Assembly (NCBI GenBank): GCA_037127255.1
Contig: JBANSL010000004.1
Coordinates: 36,110,467 to 36,174,466, forward strand
DNA from: Persicaria tinctoria
Lineage: Eukaryota; Streptophyta; Magnoliopsida; Caryophyllales; Polygonaceae
Direction of reading: 5' to 3'
DNA: 64,000 bases
How positions within the stretch are numbered: the first letter of the stretch is position 1; every line of letters starts with the position of its first letter. Both the position numbers and the translations under genes were made by a program. This document shows, one piece after another, positions 14,331-31,865 of the stretch. The notes under the pieces were generated by a model. That model worked only from the letters and a program-made list of their open reading frames with translations. It made no database searches and was not told where the DNA came from.

Positions 14331-14925
14331 TCATAATCTTATTCATACACTTCATAAATTACACATTTAAGTTCTAAAATTGCACATTCAAACTAAAATC
14401 TAATTTGGTTCTCCCTAAACTGAAAATCTAATCTGTGCACTTTATAATACTAGTCTTGCACTTTATAATCTAATTTTCGCACTTTATAATATTAGTCTTG
14501 CACTTTATAATACCAATCTTGCACTTTTTTTTTTTAATTTCTAAACTTTTGATTAGGAATGTTGTGCTTGCCTGAAATCTTGTTTAAATTTTGAAAGAAT
14601 GAGGAATTAAACTCATTTTCATATGAATTATTAATACATTTCATCATTTTTATTCTTGCACTTTATAATCTTATTCATGCATTTTATCATTTTATTCTTG
14701 CACTTCATAACCTTTTTCATGCCCTTCCTATTATTATTCTTACAATTTATCATTTTATTTATGCACTATATAATCTTAATTGTGCACGTCATAATCTTAT
14801 TCATGCACTTCATATTATTATTCATACACTTCATCATTTTATTCTTGCACTTTATAATCTTATTTATGCATTTTATCATCTTATTCTTACACTTTATAAT
14901 CTTATTCCTGATCAGGAACAAATGA
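14330..14925. repeat. Word-repeat tract (TTGCACTTTATAATCTTATT type)
   Basis: About twenty loosely spaced copies of a word close to GCACTTTATAATCTTATTCAT occupy this interval. The plus frame at 14656-14925 reads as repeated MHFIILF and is a by-product of the repeats. It sits next to the minus-strand tRNA-like sequence at 14955-15024, the same neighbourhood as in the element at 21417-23476. Confidence 0.8.
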
Positions 14926-14954
14926 TTAGGAACAAAAAGAAGACAATCATAAAT

Positions 14955-15024
14955 AGCCTATGCGGGATTTGAACCCGCATCTTTGTGCATGGCACATCGC
15001 TCTACCATTTTGAGCTAATAGGCT
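14955..15024 (-). ncRNA. tRNA-like sequence 1 (shortened anticodon arm)
   Basis: On the minus strand a 70-nt sequence has a perfect 7-bp acceptor (AGCCTAT with ATAGGCT), a GCTC/GAGC D stem, box A-like TAGCTCAAAATGG and a T arm GCGGG-TTCAAAT-CCCGC containing box B. Where the anticodon arm should be there is TGTGC-CAT-GCACA, a stem with a 3-nt loop, so it cannot present a normal anticodon. It is either a tRNA-derived pseudogene/SINE head or a specialised tRNA-like RNA. Confidence 0.65.
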
Positions 15025-15371
15025 TTAAATCACAATTATCCCATTCCGCTCATATTATCTATCTGCCAAGTTAAAAAAGATTATGAGAGACGGGATTGGT
15101 AGCACTGGAATTGGACAACAGCTTTTAGACACCAAAACATGCATGGAATGAGTAAAAGACTGATATTTAGGCAGCACAACTTGCATGAATGTGACTGTGT
15201 TCTAGAAAAGTCAGTAATAACATTTGCTAGTTGAAAGCTCATAAGCATCTAAACCAGTTTACTTGGACGATAGCAGAGACCTTTCTAACTCCTTGTCTTG
15301 GTGGAGTTGTACTCAAATCAAGAAATATTGCAAGAATTAGTCATGAAGGGGGAAACACAAACACACACATC

Positions 15372-20100
<4,729 letters not shown>

Positions 20101-21404
20101 ACGTATTGAAATCTAACATTTTTTCATTTTTTTTTCTGACTTGAGAGGCAACCAAACAAACTCCGAAACACTCTTAACCTGATGTTGACACTCTGGGCCA
20201 AGAACCAGAACTTGAGGTACACGCTCCACCATGGTTAGAGGCTCCCTCAGGTTGTTTATTTGGTATGCTCTATTTCTCTCATTGCATGCATTCATCACTC
20301 CTTTTTCCCTCTTTCTTTGCTTTATTGTAACTTCCCAGATCTAGGATTGGGTTAGAAATTTGAGGATTTTCTTCTTCCTCCCACTCGTTCTTTTAGGAGA
20401 TGTTGGAATATTTAGGTGTAGATTTTTATGCTTGGAACTTTTATTAGCACCAAGATGGGGTTGTTTATTGCTTTTCTATAACCGTCCTTTGTTTTTTTAA
20501 GGGAATGTCACAACCCTTTGATTGCTTTGCTTTATGAAATGACTCGCTTTAGTTTCAAGCTCTTTATTTTGAAGATGACAATGTGCAATCTCTAGATATT
20601 GAAAGTTCATCGACTTATATCAACAACATTTGTAACTATAAGTAAGTTCAATCCTTCTCATTGTAGTATTGCTTTCTAGGCTTGTTTGGGTGGTTTTTGA
20701 TGTGTGCTTTGTTATGACCTCTCTATATGTATTTATGATTGTCCAACTATATTTATAATTACACTTTTGATGCAGCCATTGAATGTGAACTCGGATTTCA
20801 AAGCTGGTCCTAGGGAATTATATTCTTTTAAGCTATTGGAAAGGATTAATGAAGTGTGTAGAGAGCTTGGTGCAATTCCTTTTTCCCTTTTTTTTTGTTA
20901 ACTAGCTCCCTGATATCTTGTTAGCTTACAAGGAGCTTCATTTTATGAACTTTGTTACTTTTAATGTTATATTGCTATTTTAGTTATTATTGTTAATATC
21001 ATTTGTATTCTATGTATACTCCGTATTCTCATTCTGTTTGTATATATTAAAAAACATTTGTATTTATCTCCCTTTTTTTGGATCATTTTCAGGGTACACT
21101 AAGATTGGGGCAATTAGAGAACATATTGAATGGGTATTTCATCAAATTGGCACTTTCGTCGGCTCTTGGTATTGTTCAAGTTAGTATGTTTGCTTCATTG
21201 ACAACTGATTGTGAAGAAGAAAATTGTTGTATTATGCTTGTTTTTTAGATGCAATTTCACTAATTATTATTCTTTGATTCTAAATTGAGGAAAAACCTTT
21301 TGATTATATTGGGCTTCTGTGGTGGCCATAATGAACTGATTGAGGTTCCTTTTTCCCTTCTCAAGTTGTGTTTTCACATGCTAATCTTCTTAGATGCTTG
21401 GTTG
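20101..21404. other. Intron-like sequence with two short exon-like blocks
   Basis: Mostly T-rich. Behind an AG at 20774-20775 a block reads PLNVNSDFKAGPRELYSFKL (about 20776-20880), and another near 21095 reads GYTKIGAIREHIEWVFHQIG. Both may be fragments of one captured gene; neither is recognised. The rest shows nothing. Confidence 0.35.
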
Positions 21405-21839
21405 TATATATATATAGGGTTTACATCAAATGTAAAAAGTCCTTAAAGTGTAAAATATGCTTATTGTGTAAAATTTGCTAATGAGCCTAATTTAATTACT
21501 AATGGGCCTAATTTTATTAGTAGAATATCTGCCTCCTTGCCCATGCGTGTGTCCCCCCTTCTCGGACCCGATTTTTATTTTTTTATTTTTTGCCCAGAAT
21601 TTTTTTTTTTCGTGGTAACACTTTCTGCTGTGCAAGTATAACTTGCTTTTGTGCACATATAACATCTTATTGTGCAAATATAAGTTTATTTTGTGCAGAC
21701 AAATAATTCATTATGGGGTAAATAGGTAAATGTGTCTATTTCAATTATAAAAATTTATAATTGAAATATGTTTAATTTATGGGTAAATTGGTAAATATGT
21801 CTAATTTTATGGGTACATGCACTTTTTCCCGTTTTCGAT

Positions 21840-22270
21840 ACCTTTTGTGCAACTGTGAAGTGCATTTGTGGAACTGTGGAGTGCATTTGTGCAACTGTGA
21901 AGTGCATTTGTGCAACTGTAAAGTGCATTTGTGCAACTGTAATTGTGCAAATTTAAAGTATGATACAATTGTGCAAATTTAAACTACAATTGTGCAAAAG
22001 TAAGATACAATTGTGCAGATTAAGAATACAATTGTGCAAATGTAAGATCATAATGTGCATTAATAAGACAAAAGATGTGCTTTTGAAATCGATGTTTTAA
22101 TTTTGTTTTTTTTTTACTTTTGAGAGTTTGGGTTCACCTCTCGAATAATTTAGGTTGATAGATGTAAGTTTGAAATCGATTTTTTTACGTATACGCTTTT
22201 AAAATTCAAGTGCATAAATAAGATTAAAATGTGCATAATTAAGGTTAAAAAGTGCATAAGTTAGATTATA
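21840..22270. repeat. Minisatellite of TGTGCAACTGTGAAGTGCAT-like words
   Basis: Tight copies (about 21-22 bp) at 21845-21945 pass into looser TTGTGCAAATTTAAA and AATTGTGCAAAAGTAAGATA words up to about 22050, then AAGTGCATAA-type words to 22270. The later words are the reverse complement of those at 13800-14300. Confidence 0.8.
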
Positions 22271-22318
22271 ATGTGCATGATTAACAATTTGCGATTGTTG
22301 CGCTCTTGTCTATTATGT

Positions 22319-22389
22319 AACCTAAGTGGGATTTGAACCCACATCTTTTGTGCAAACGCACATTGCTCTACCAATTGAGCTAATAGGCT
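22319..22389 (-). ncRNA. tRNA-like sequence 2 (shortened anticodon arm)
   Basis: Minus strand, 71 nt. D stem GCTC/GAGC with box A TAGCTCAATTGG; T arm GTGGG-TTCAAAT-CCCAC with box B. The acceptor pairs imperfectly (AGCCTAT against TTAGGTT). The anticodon arm is TGTGC-GTTT-GCACA with only four loop bases. It sits between word repeats and tandem repeats of the (TA)n-resident element, the same relative position as tRNA-like sequence 1. Confidence 0.6.
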
Positions 22390-22434
22390 AAATTATGATT
22401 TTTATGCTAAAATAGAAGAAACTAATCGACCTAA

Positions 22435-22920
22435 AACATACTGCAATAAAATCCTAAAATTCAATTAGCTCAAGATTCACAAACAATTTGACAATGCTAT
22501 GAACATGAAATTAGCTCAAAATCAATCCACCAACACAACCATATCATCAATTTCAATCAATTTGGCTTTTGGAAAAAAAGACCCAAATTCCAAAGCATAT
22601 CGCATTATAAAATTCTAAAATCCAATTAGCTAATGATCTATAAACAATTTGACAATGATATGAACAAGAAATTAGCTCAAAATCAACCCAACAACACAAC
22701 CATATAATCAATTTGAATCAATTTGGCTTTTGGAAAAAAGCCGCAAATTCTAAAACATATCGCAACCTAAAATTCTAAAATTCAATTAGCTCATGATCCA
22801 TAAACAATTTGACAATGATATGAACATGAAATTAGCTAAAAATCAACCCAACAACACAACCATATCATCAATTTCAATCAATTTGACTTTTATCAAAAAG
22901 CCCCAAATTCCGCTCCTAAA
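22435..22920. repeat. Tandem repeat, three copies of about 160 bp
   Basis: Each unit contains AATTAGCTCAAAATCAACCC, CAACACAACCATAT and ATCAATTTGGCTTTTGG. Starts of CAATTAGCT recur near 22462, 22623 and 22783. Non-coding. Confidence 0.8.
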
Positions 22921-23473
22921 TCAAACCCTAGGTTTTCATTCTCAACCTAAATCATTCAAACAATCCAAATAACTGTAATAAACAAGTTTAGAGTTAGAAA
23001 TCATACCAAATTCGAGTGGAAACAAGGAGAAAAATCGGGATTTCGAAGGTATTCCGAGCCAAAAGAACCGATTAGCGTTGTGGGGGAAGATGGCTCGGTG
23101 TGGGCTCGGCTGGGCACGAACCAAGGCGGTTCCGGGCTCGGGGGGTGCGCCTGAGGGAGGGGGTTCGAACTGGTTGGGGCTGGTGGCCGGAGGTGGCTCG
23201 TGGGTGGCGTGGGAGGCCGAAAACCGAACTGCTGGTGGCTCGACGCTGCTGCGATGAAGGGGCGCGTCTGGGCGCGTCTGGGCTCGAACCAAGCCAGTCC
23301 ATGGATCGGGGGTTGCGCACCGGGGGTGGGCTCGAGGGCGGCTGGTCGCTGGTGGCCGGAGGTGGCTCGAGGTGGGTGCGGGTGCGGGAGTCCGAGGGCT
23401 CGGGGTTGCGCGCGTATGTGTTGTGTTGATTTGAAAATTTTACACGTTAAGCATATTTTACATTTTAAAGCTT

Positions 23474-23476
<3 letters not shown>

Positions 23477-23564
<88 letters not shown>
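23477..23564. repeat. (TA)n microsatellite
   Basis: A pure TA tract of about 88 bp borders the right end of the (TA)n-resident element. Open frames through it are artefacts. Confidence 0.95.
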
Positions 23565-23566
<2 letters not shown>

Positions 23567-24420
23567 GAATATCAACATAACCAAACTTTCGGCAAAAAAA
23601 ATACATATATCCCCCAGTGATTTTTTTTAAATACAAAGACATTACAAGTTTTTTAAATACCCTAATGTCTAAGGCTACTAGTTTCAAATAATAATTTAGT
23701 AGTTTGGCTGAATTACACATGGAATGGTGTGTATTATGAAAGCAAAATATTATTTCATTTTTTATTAAATAATTAGATAATTTCTACATCTGTTAAAAAA
23801 TATAAGCCTGTTTAGGAATCACACTTAAAAAAGTAAAAAAGATAGTAAAATATATTATTTTTTGTATTAATTTCATATCTTTTAGTGATAATAATGAAAT
23901 TATTTTTTTTTAAAAAATACTCAGTATTTTACTCTATTTTTTTAATGATTTTAGCTTCTTAAAAAAATTATAAATTTTAAAAGGACTTATATTTTTTTAA
24001 CAAATATGGTACTTTATCCCCTGAAATATAAAAGCAAAAGCCAAGTTAGTGCAAAAGCTTTTGCCACGTGTCTTAGCTAGGATTTCTTGAAGGTTTTAGG
24101 CAGCGGTTGTTTTTTTCTTTGTTTTCTTCCTTGCCTCTTCTCTCCAACCTCCTCTCCCTTCTCTCCTCTCCATATTTCTCTCAATCGGAACTTGCTACCC
24201 TGTGTTGCTTGGAGACGTTTCCGTCCTTTCCTTCCATTGCAGCCTCCGGTGGACGATGGCGCCGAGGTTGTTTTCCTTCCCTGCTTAACTGCTCTCAACC
24301 GGTTTTTTTTAAGCGGTTTTTTTGCACCTCCACTTATTCAGTCTAGAAACAGTTCGCAAGCGGTTTTGGTGATAATCTGAGGGCTCCGGAGGACGAGGTG
24401 CGCAAGCAGAAGGAGCGAAG
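23565..24420. other. Non-coding stretch
   Basis: AT-rich to about 24060, then a pyrimidine-rich 5' UTR-like block (24110-24300) leading into the duplicated segment. No gene is supported. Confidence 0.45.
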
Positions 24421-27400
24421 GATGAAGGCGAACTCCACAGCAGGCAGCAACTTCCGATCGTCAGGGCTGAGTCGCAGGTTTCCGATCGTCAGGGCTGCGG
24501 GATGCCTGAGAGGCTGAGACGACTGACCGCCATATTCAAGAAGTTGCAGATGTTGTCGGAGTTCCTCCCGACGACCGTCACCGCTATTTTTCCCTTGGCG
24601 GTTTCAATTGAGAATCTCAAAGGAGTGTTCAAGAAGAAGAACCTTTCCATCGAGTTTCTTCTCCTCCGTTCTTCAATTTGTGACGATTCTGAATAAGGTG
24701 TTTAACAATCCTTTTTTCTAACCCTCTGTCTCTCTAAATTACTCCTTTCTGAATTAGGTTTAGGGATTTGGGATCCAGGAGGCTGATTAGGGTTAAGGAC
24801 AACGAATTCTACCACCTGTTGCCGAGTATTAGCGCTATGAAAGCGTTGGCCGAGGAGGCCGTGTTCATTGATCTCGATGGGATGCGGAAGTGGTGTTGTC
24901 TGGTGATTACGCACGGGGAGAGCGCCGATGACTCATACTCGAAGCCATGGATGTTGTGCTTCCCGACCACCCAAACCCCTTGCGGTTAGTTATAATTTTT
25001 GCTTTTCTTTATAATCTAGGGTTTCGATTTTGGGATTGTAGCTTGTATTGAATATTTGTTTTTGTAGGAAAGATGCAAAGGTGGTTGTTGCAAATGGATG
25101 GGATAGAAGGGAATCCAGAAGAAAACTGAAATTGAGATTATCGAAAGGTATGATCTTCACTCTAATCTGGTTGGTTGAGAATTGAGATTGAATGATTGAT
25201 ATTGGTTGTAGATGAATGATTTTGTGAAGTAAGCAGTAACTTATTGTTAACCTTCTCCTCTAGAAGGGAATCAGGAAATTTAAATTGAGATTGAGGCTAT
25301 CGAAATGGAGATTGAGGCTATCGATATTGAAATTGAGATTGAGACTATAGTCTTCTCTGGAAAAGAAAAGTGAAGGAAATGAGTGATTTTTATCCATAGC
25401 CTAATTTAGTCTTCTCCGCCCAAATCAATCTTCCATGAGTTGTGTATTGCACAGTTGAAAACGGAGATTCAAAAGTTGCAGGATGAGGACAAGATTAGGA
25501 CTAGAAGGGTCATCACCCTCATATATCCTCTATCAGGTCAAGTCATCTCCCCTCTTTCCTAAGGTTACAAACCTATTAGTTCGTCAATCTATTGCTTTTA
25601 TGTCTATCTCTTCCAATTCAATGAAATGTTTTGATTTTTTGTGATAAAGGGGTTGTTTTTATGTAGGAATATGGAATTCCGTCTGGAAGCTTTTGCATAT
25701 CTTTTGTACTGATCTGGAATCTACAGGTAGAAGCTTATACACAACTCAGGGGATATTGATTTTGTGAAGATGTTAAAATTTAAAAATCAGTACAATTCAA
25801 TAACATTTGTATTTGACTGCTATTGCAACTGTATAACTTCCTTCTTGTATATGTGCTTTGATTAACAGGAAATCGATCAATTAGTTTTTCCTACTGCATT
25901 TCCTCTTTCATTTGAGCATATAAGTGATGAAGGCGAACTCCACAGCAGGCAGCAACTTCCGATCGTCAGGGCTGAGTCGCAGGTTTCCGATCGCCAGGGC
26001 TGCGGGATGCCTGAGAGGCTGAGACGACTGACCGCCATATTCAAGCAGTTGCAGATGTCGTCGGAGTTCCTCCCGACGACCGTCACCGCTATTTTTCCCT
26101 TGGCGGTTTCAATTGAGAATCTCAAAGGAGCGTTCAAGAAGAAGAACCTCTCCATCGAGTTTCTTCTCCTCCGTTCTTCAATTTGTGACGATTCTGAATA
26201 AGGTGTTTAACAATCCTTTTTTCTAACCCTCTGTCTCTCTAAATTACTCCTTTTTGAATTAGGTTTAGGGATTTGGGATCCAGGAGGCTGATTAGGGTTA
26301 AGGACAACGGATTCTATCACCTGTTGCCGAGTATTAGGGCTCTGAAAGCGTTGGCCGAGGAGGCCGTGTTCATTGATCTCGATGGGATGCGGAAGTGGTG
26401 TTGCCTAGTGATTACGCACGGGGAGAGCGCCGATGACTCATACTCGAAGCCATGGATGTTGTGCTTCCCGACCACCCAAACCCCTTGTGGTTAGTTGTAA
26501 TTTTTGCTTTTCTTTATAATCTAGGGTTTCGATTTTGGGATTGTAGCTTGTATTGAATATTTGTTTTTGTAGGAAAGATGCAAAGGTGGTTGTTGCAAAT
26601 GGATGGGATAGAAGGGAATCCAGAAGAAAACTGAAATTGAGATTATCGAAAGGTATGATCTTCACTCTAATCTGGTTGGTTGAGAATTGAGATTGAATGA
26701 TTGATATTGGTTGTAGATGAATGATTTTGTGAAGTAAGCAGTAACTTATTGTTAACCTTCTCCTCTAGAAGGGAATCAGGAAATATAAATTGAGATTGAG
26801 GCTATCGAAATTGAGATTGAGGCTATCGATATTGAAATTGAGATTGAGACTATAGTCTTCTCTGGAAACGAAAAGTGAAGGAAATGAGTGATTTTTATCC
26901 ATAGCCTAATTTAGTCTTCTCCGTCCAAATCAATCTTCCATGAGTTGTGTATTGCACAGTTGAAAACGGAGATTCAAAAGTTGCAGGATGAGGACAAGAT
27001 TAGGACTAGAAGGGTCATCACCCTCATATATCCTCTATCAGGTCAAGTCATCTCCCCTCTTTCCTAAGGTTACAAACCTATTAGTTCGTCAATCTATTGC
27101 TTTTATGTCTATCTCTTCCAATTCAATGAAATGTTTTGATTTTTTGTGATAAAGGGGTTGTTTTTATGTAGGAATATGGAATTCCGTCTGGAAGCTTTTG
27201 CATATCTTTTGTACTGATCTGGAATCTACAGGTAGAAGCTTATACACAACTCAGGGGATATTGATTTTGTGAAGATGTTAAAATTTAAAAATCAGTACAA
27301 TTCAATAACATCTGTATTTGACTGCTATTGCAACTATATAACTTCCTTCTTGTATATGTGCTTTGATTAACAGGAAATCGATCAATCAGTTTTTCATACT

Positions 27401-27430
27401 GCATTTCCTCTTTCATTTGAGCATATAAGT
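24421..27430 (+). repeat. Tandem direct duplication, two copies of 1,505 bp
   Basis: Copy 1 is 24421-25925 and copy 2 is 25926-27430, of identical length. By eye they differ at roughly 20 positions, so the duplication is recent. Both copies start at GATGAAGGCGAACTCC, and that word's first eight bases recur at 27431 where the second copy ends. Each carries the same two exon-like blocks, one reading MPERLRRLTAIFKK and one reading RLIRVKDNEFYHLLPSI; the second runs to GTTAG with donor-like sequence. I do not recognise the protein. In copy 2 neither block acquires a new stop, and changes fall in coding and non-coding parts alike. Confidence 0.85.
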
Positions 27431-28425
27431 GATGAAGGTATCTACCTTATGTAGATCCAAAAGTTGTCCAACAGGTTTTTGGCACTTAAAGGATTGATGA
27501 GATTCCTACCCAGATTCAGGTAATATGATTTGTGAGCTAGCATGGTCTCATTTCCTCTGTCTCCGTTGTGGTCACAATCCCCTCTAATATTTTGGACCCA
27601 AATTGAGTTTAGATAGATCAATTGCTACTCTTTGGCGGTTGCAAGCGCTAGAGGCTGCTGCTGGAGTTGCCGGCGATGATGGCGTATCTGCCCAGGTTTG
27701 GTTGGAAACCTTAGTCTATAATATCGACCCTTCAATTTCTTCATCTTTTTCTATTGATTGTGAATTGATTGGATGTATTTCAAGATTTTTTGGACTAATT
27801 TACTTCTTCTCTATCTTGCCATCTTATCTTGGAGTCTTGGACTAATTTACTTCTTCTCTATCTTGGCAGACACATTGGTTGTATGTCTCATTAACCTTGC
27901 TTCTGGGTTTTATAGTTTGAAAAAGAACGTTTCTATTAGACTCTTTTGTAGCTTGCCATGCGCTGATTGATAGTAGATGCTTATTTGTACAGTGAGTTGT
28001 TGTGTCCAAAGAAAATGTTCCAAATTACCTTTATTAGTATCCAATTCCTTTTGCTTTAGATGGGATGAGAATTGATCTACTATGCAAACAAAAGTATTAA
28101 TATTGCTCTCGATGTATGTGTGCTTTACTGCTTGATAAAATTGCAGTTGACATGTTCACTTAATTTTATTGACTTATTGACAATTCAGACTTTGCAACTA
28201 TGCACTTCTAGCATTGTGAATTTAGTTTTATACCATATTATGTGCCTGTAATGATCAATCTTTTCTGTTTCAATTTTTTTACTATGGTTACTGTGAATCT
28301 TTCCGTCACCATTTGCTTTTTAATCATTTTTCTGTTGATGCCTATGGACTAATCAATGCCGTAACGTGTTTTCTTTTATTTATTTAGGATAACTCAACTT
28401 TGGTGTTTGTTCAAATGGGTTTCAG
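27431..28425. other. Intron-like sequence with one exon-like block
   Basis: A block near 27607-27693 reads LDRSIATLWRLQALEAAAGV and ends GCCCAG|GTTTGG, a plausible exon end, but the protein is not recognised. A short direct duplication lies at 27785-27870 (GGACTAATTTACTTCTTCTC twice). The rest shows nothing. Confidence 0.35.
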
Positions 28426-28595
28426 CTGATCAAAGGGTGAGAGTGATGAGTGATGATGTCAACAGAGAAACAGAACAAGACCAGTGTCAGAATCAAGGAC
28501 AACAGAAGAACCATGCTTGAGACAGAAGAGCTTGGGTTTCAATTCTTCAAGATCTGCATGGACATCGACATGCTCTTTTACACGCCCATGACACG
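28426..28595 (+). pseudogene. Broken internal exon of a VTI1-type v-SNARE
   Basis: Between acceptor TTTCAG (ending 28425) and donor G|GTAAT at 28596 the text matches the plant VTI11/VTI12 SNARE exon: ADQRVRVM, then MSTEKQNK, then RRTMLETEELG, then ILQDLHGHRHALLHAHDT. VTI1 proteins are Qb-SNAREs for Golgi-to-vacuole traffic. Two small indels are visible: an insertion with a TGA after RVRVM, and a one-base loss at GGGTTTCA where the family has G-V-S. No following exon (expected LHGVDDNIGKSKK) was found. It is a captured dead fragment inside the Helitron candidate. Confidence 0.65.
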
Positions 28596-31085
28596 GTAAT
28601 AGATTCACACTTAAGCTGCACTAAATTTCAATTTTTGGTGTCTTCAGCTGCTGTAATTTTCAGATTTGGTTAGCTTCAGCTGTAAAATTTGCTTGCATCT
28701 CATATGTGGCTCCTTTCGTCTTCCATAGTTTGTTTAATATATATCATTTCGTTTCAGGTTACCTGTCCATTTTATGTTATGAATGCTTGCGTGGTCTGCC
28801 ACATCTTTTCTCCTTGCTTGACTATCATTGCTAACATAAACTGAGTATTTTTATAAATTTTATTTGCTTCCATATATGAGAATTGTCTGGCATTCTTAAA
28901 ATGATTATGATACACAATTTGGTGCCATTGAATGATTACTTGTACTAAATTGAGAAATGTTTGGTATATTTAATTACCCACTTTGCCTTTCACTGGTCTA
29001 ATACTTGGCACATGATTAATTAGGTAATAGGCTATCCCATAAATGGGTACTAATTATAGATTTATATTTGTACCTTGTGAGTTTATTAAAAGTAATAATT
29101 TAGCTAGCAACTATTTTTTCAGATGTGGTTGAAGGTGTTTGAAGAAGATGATTCGCAAGTAAAAGCAATACTCAAAGGCTTATTTGTGGTTGCAACCAGG
29201 TTTTGCAGCTTCCCCCTTTTGGCTCTTAATGAAAACTGCCTAATAGTTAACAATCTTCCGGGTGAGCCATTGAAGACGATCTTCGAGCCGAGCTGCCTTC
29301 TCCTGTTTGTTTCCGCCATTGAAGACGATCTTCCAGGTGAGTCATTGAAGGCGATCTTCCAGCTACGGTCTCTGCGCCTCAGATTCAATAAATTCAGGTA
29401 TTGCAAAGTTAATATCCCAACCTTCAGTTATTGAGATTTTGATTGGGTTTAAATGTAGTTGTAGAGCGGCTTTGCTCGAGGATGAGGAGGTCTTCGGAGC
29501 TCTGATGCGGGAAAAGGCGATTTCTGTTTTCCAATTGCATAGATAGACTTTGTTGACGTTATTGCTCTACTCCAATTTATGTAGCAACATTTTCTATTAT
29601 AGCCCTTTTACCTCAAACTTTAGTTTTATTAGTTGACTAGGACTTCCCTTGAGGTCTGTTTTGTGGTTGTGGCTATAGTCTAGACTAACTAACAACTAAG
29701 ACATGATGTGCTGTATCACTGGAATCTTCGCACTAATAGCCTCTTAATCATTCCCAGCAACCAATATGAATGTTATGTATTATGTATTTGTATCTATGTA
29801 ACCATTTACTGCCTTTATTACCCTTTTTTATATGAATTTGTTTGATGTGTATTTTATAATGGGTAGATATCTATACTATTTATCTTTTATTCATAGAATC
29901 TTAGCATGTAATAGTCTAAAATCTTTATATATGGGATGCTATAAGTGCATGTTATTGTGTTTTTGTATTGATTTTTCATTTAGTGAAGAGTTTCATCCTT
30001 GGAATTTTTTTCTCTTTAATTTCGTCCCAATTTCCTCCCAATCCGTTCTCATTCATCGATTACGGTTTTTGCAAACAAGAAAGGCTCAGCCGGTGCGCCT
30101 GCTGCTTTGGCGATGAGGTACGGTGGATCTGGTGTGGAAGAGAGCGGGAGGGCTTTGTAGGAGGGCGAGCGCGAGAGGGGACCGGTGCTCCCGTTCTGAC
30201 TGAATTCAAGATCATGGGATGAGGAAGAGCTCCAAGTCGTCGCCCGTACCGCTGATTCTGTTTCCGACTCCGATGCTGAAGAAGATGTCCCTGCCGCCGG
30301 AGATGGTGACACTAATGATGATGAGGTAATTGCTTCTCAATTCCTCCTCCTTTCCACTCCCAACTCTGAATTTGGAGAGGATTTTTGTTGTTTCTTTAGT
30401 TTGGTCCCAATCCGTTTTCATTGATCGATTAGGGGTTTTGATGCCAAGAATCGCTCAGCCGGTGCGCCTGCTCGGCTGCTGGGCCGGTGACACTGATGAT
30501 GGTGACGAGGAGGTAATTGCTTCTCAATTCCTTCTTCTTTCCACTCCCAACGCTTACACCCTTTTAGGTTTTTGTTTGATGTTCATTGCTTCATTAGAGC
30601 TGAACCTTTATCTTACAAAATCAAACAGATTATCAAACATTCATACGGTTATTTGAATTATAGATGGATGGCTTTGTCAGTTTATAAACAGGATTAATTA
30701 GTTGCATATATAATGTCAATTTGTTCTACTTTATTTGTTCTAATTCGTCATCTATGTTTCAGATTGCTCATTTGTTTTGCTAGATTTTAAACCAAAATGT
30801 AACTAATTATATCACTCACATCACTTATTTCCCTTGATTCTCAATATTACAAAATCTGTCATACTATAAATCTGCATTCGGTTATTTGAGTAAAGTAGCA
30901 AATCTGCATTTAAAATATGTGATACTTTTCTCTTTTCTCCAAGAATAGATATTTAATCTAAACGTTTTATAAAATCTACAATCTGAATTTTAATTTGAAT
31001 TTTTTTTAAAAATCCGTAACCTGATTTTTAATCTGAATGTTTTATAAAATCTGAATGTTTAATCTGATTTACCTATATGACTGTA
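28596..31085. other. Non-coding stretch with local direct duplications
   Basis: No gene is supported. Two local duplications stand out. Around 29255-29365 the phrase CATTGAAGACGATCTTC recurs, so a short coding-like block is repeated. At 30030-30560 the phrases GCTCAGCCGGTGCGCCTGCT and GAGGTAATTGCTTCTCAATT each occur twice about 200-380 bp apart. Word-like AATCTGAATTT repeats occupy 30850-31085. Confidence 0.5.
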
Positions 31086-31620
31086 ATCTGATTTTTGTAG
31101 AGGTTCATTCATTTGAAAACAGTAGCTGAACTAAATAATGTTAAATTTGTTTCTGTTATTGAATCTGTTGGTGGATCTGTTGGTGGATCTGCTATGAAAT
31201 AATGTTAAATCTGCTATGGAGAGTTTGTTTTGGGTCATTCGGATTTGTTGCTATTTGACTGGTTTAGGTGGTTCAACTCATTGGACCCTACTATTGTAGG
31301 TTATATTTGATGCTTTTACATCTACTGTTTGTGGAACTTCTTGATAAGCGCAACTTCCTTGAGTGTAGGCGTGTGATAAAATTTACCTACCAGTTTGTGG
31401 CTCATTTCCTGACATGGTACTATGGTAGGTAAGATTTTCATGTGGTTCTTAGTTAGGTTTTTTCCTTTATACTAATTCATCTATTTTAAACTACACATGG
31501 TTTTCAGTTTCATAGATTTGTCATTGTTTTTAGATAAAAACGATTCTCAGACTTATCTAATTTAATTTTTTGGTCTTGAGTTGCTGCAATACATAATTAT
31601 GGATTTGAAGGTTGTTAAAA

Positions 31621-31688
31621 AGTCTATTAGCTCAAATGGTAGAGCATGTGCTTATGCACACGATATGGGTTCGAGTCCCATATAGACT
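31621..31688 (+). ncRNA. tRNA-like sequence 3 (shortened anticodon arm)
   Basis: 68 nt. Perfect 7-bp acceptor AGTCTAT/ATAGACT, D stem GCTC/GAGC, box A TAGCTCAAATGG, T arm ATGGG-TTCGAGT-CCCAT with box B GGTTCGAGTCC. The anticodon arm is TGTGC-TTAT-GCACA with a 4-nt loop. Relative to copies 1, 2 and 4 both the acceptor and T stems have changed on both strands so that pairing is kept. Confidence 0.65.
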
Positions 31689-31865
31689 GATTTCTCAAAA
31701 TGCGGTTGAAATGTTCTTCAAAGAAGCGCTATAAAATTTAGTTATTTTTTGTAGCTTATATACGGATAGAGTTAGCATTAGTCATAACCACAATGCCCTT
31801 GATTTCTCAAAGTAGCTACTGAACAAGACTAGGACCTTTCTGTTATTTGTAATGTGTGTTTGTGT

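Larger units (their letters stand above)
21417..23476. mobile_element. (TA)n-resident non-autonomous element with inverted ends
   Basis: The element lies between (TA)n at 21405-21416 and (TA)n at 23477-23564. Left end GGGTTTACATCAAATGTAAA continues to CTTAAAGTGTAAAATATGCT. The right end, reverse-complemented, reads GGGAAGCTTTAAAATGTAAA and then ATATGCTTAACGTGTAAAAT. The inverted ends are therefore about 50 bp and imperfect. The interior holds, in order, a block of TGTGCAACTGTGAAGTGCAT-like words, a tRNA-like sequence, three copies of a 160-bp tandem unit and a GC-rich block. No transposase is seen. Size 2,060 bp. Superfamily unknown to me. Confidence 0.6.

Noticed and set aside
23001..23720. 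239-residue minus-strand frame containing a long IYIYIY stretch and Pro-rich sequence
   Set aside because: Crosses a (TA)n tract and the end of a transposable element; composition only reflects GC-rich and TA-rich DNA.
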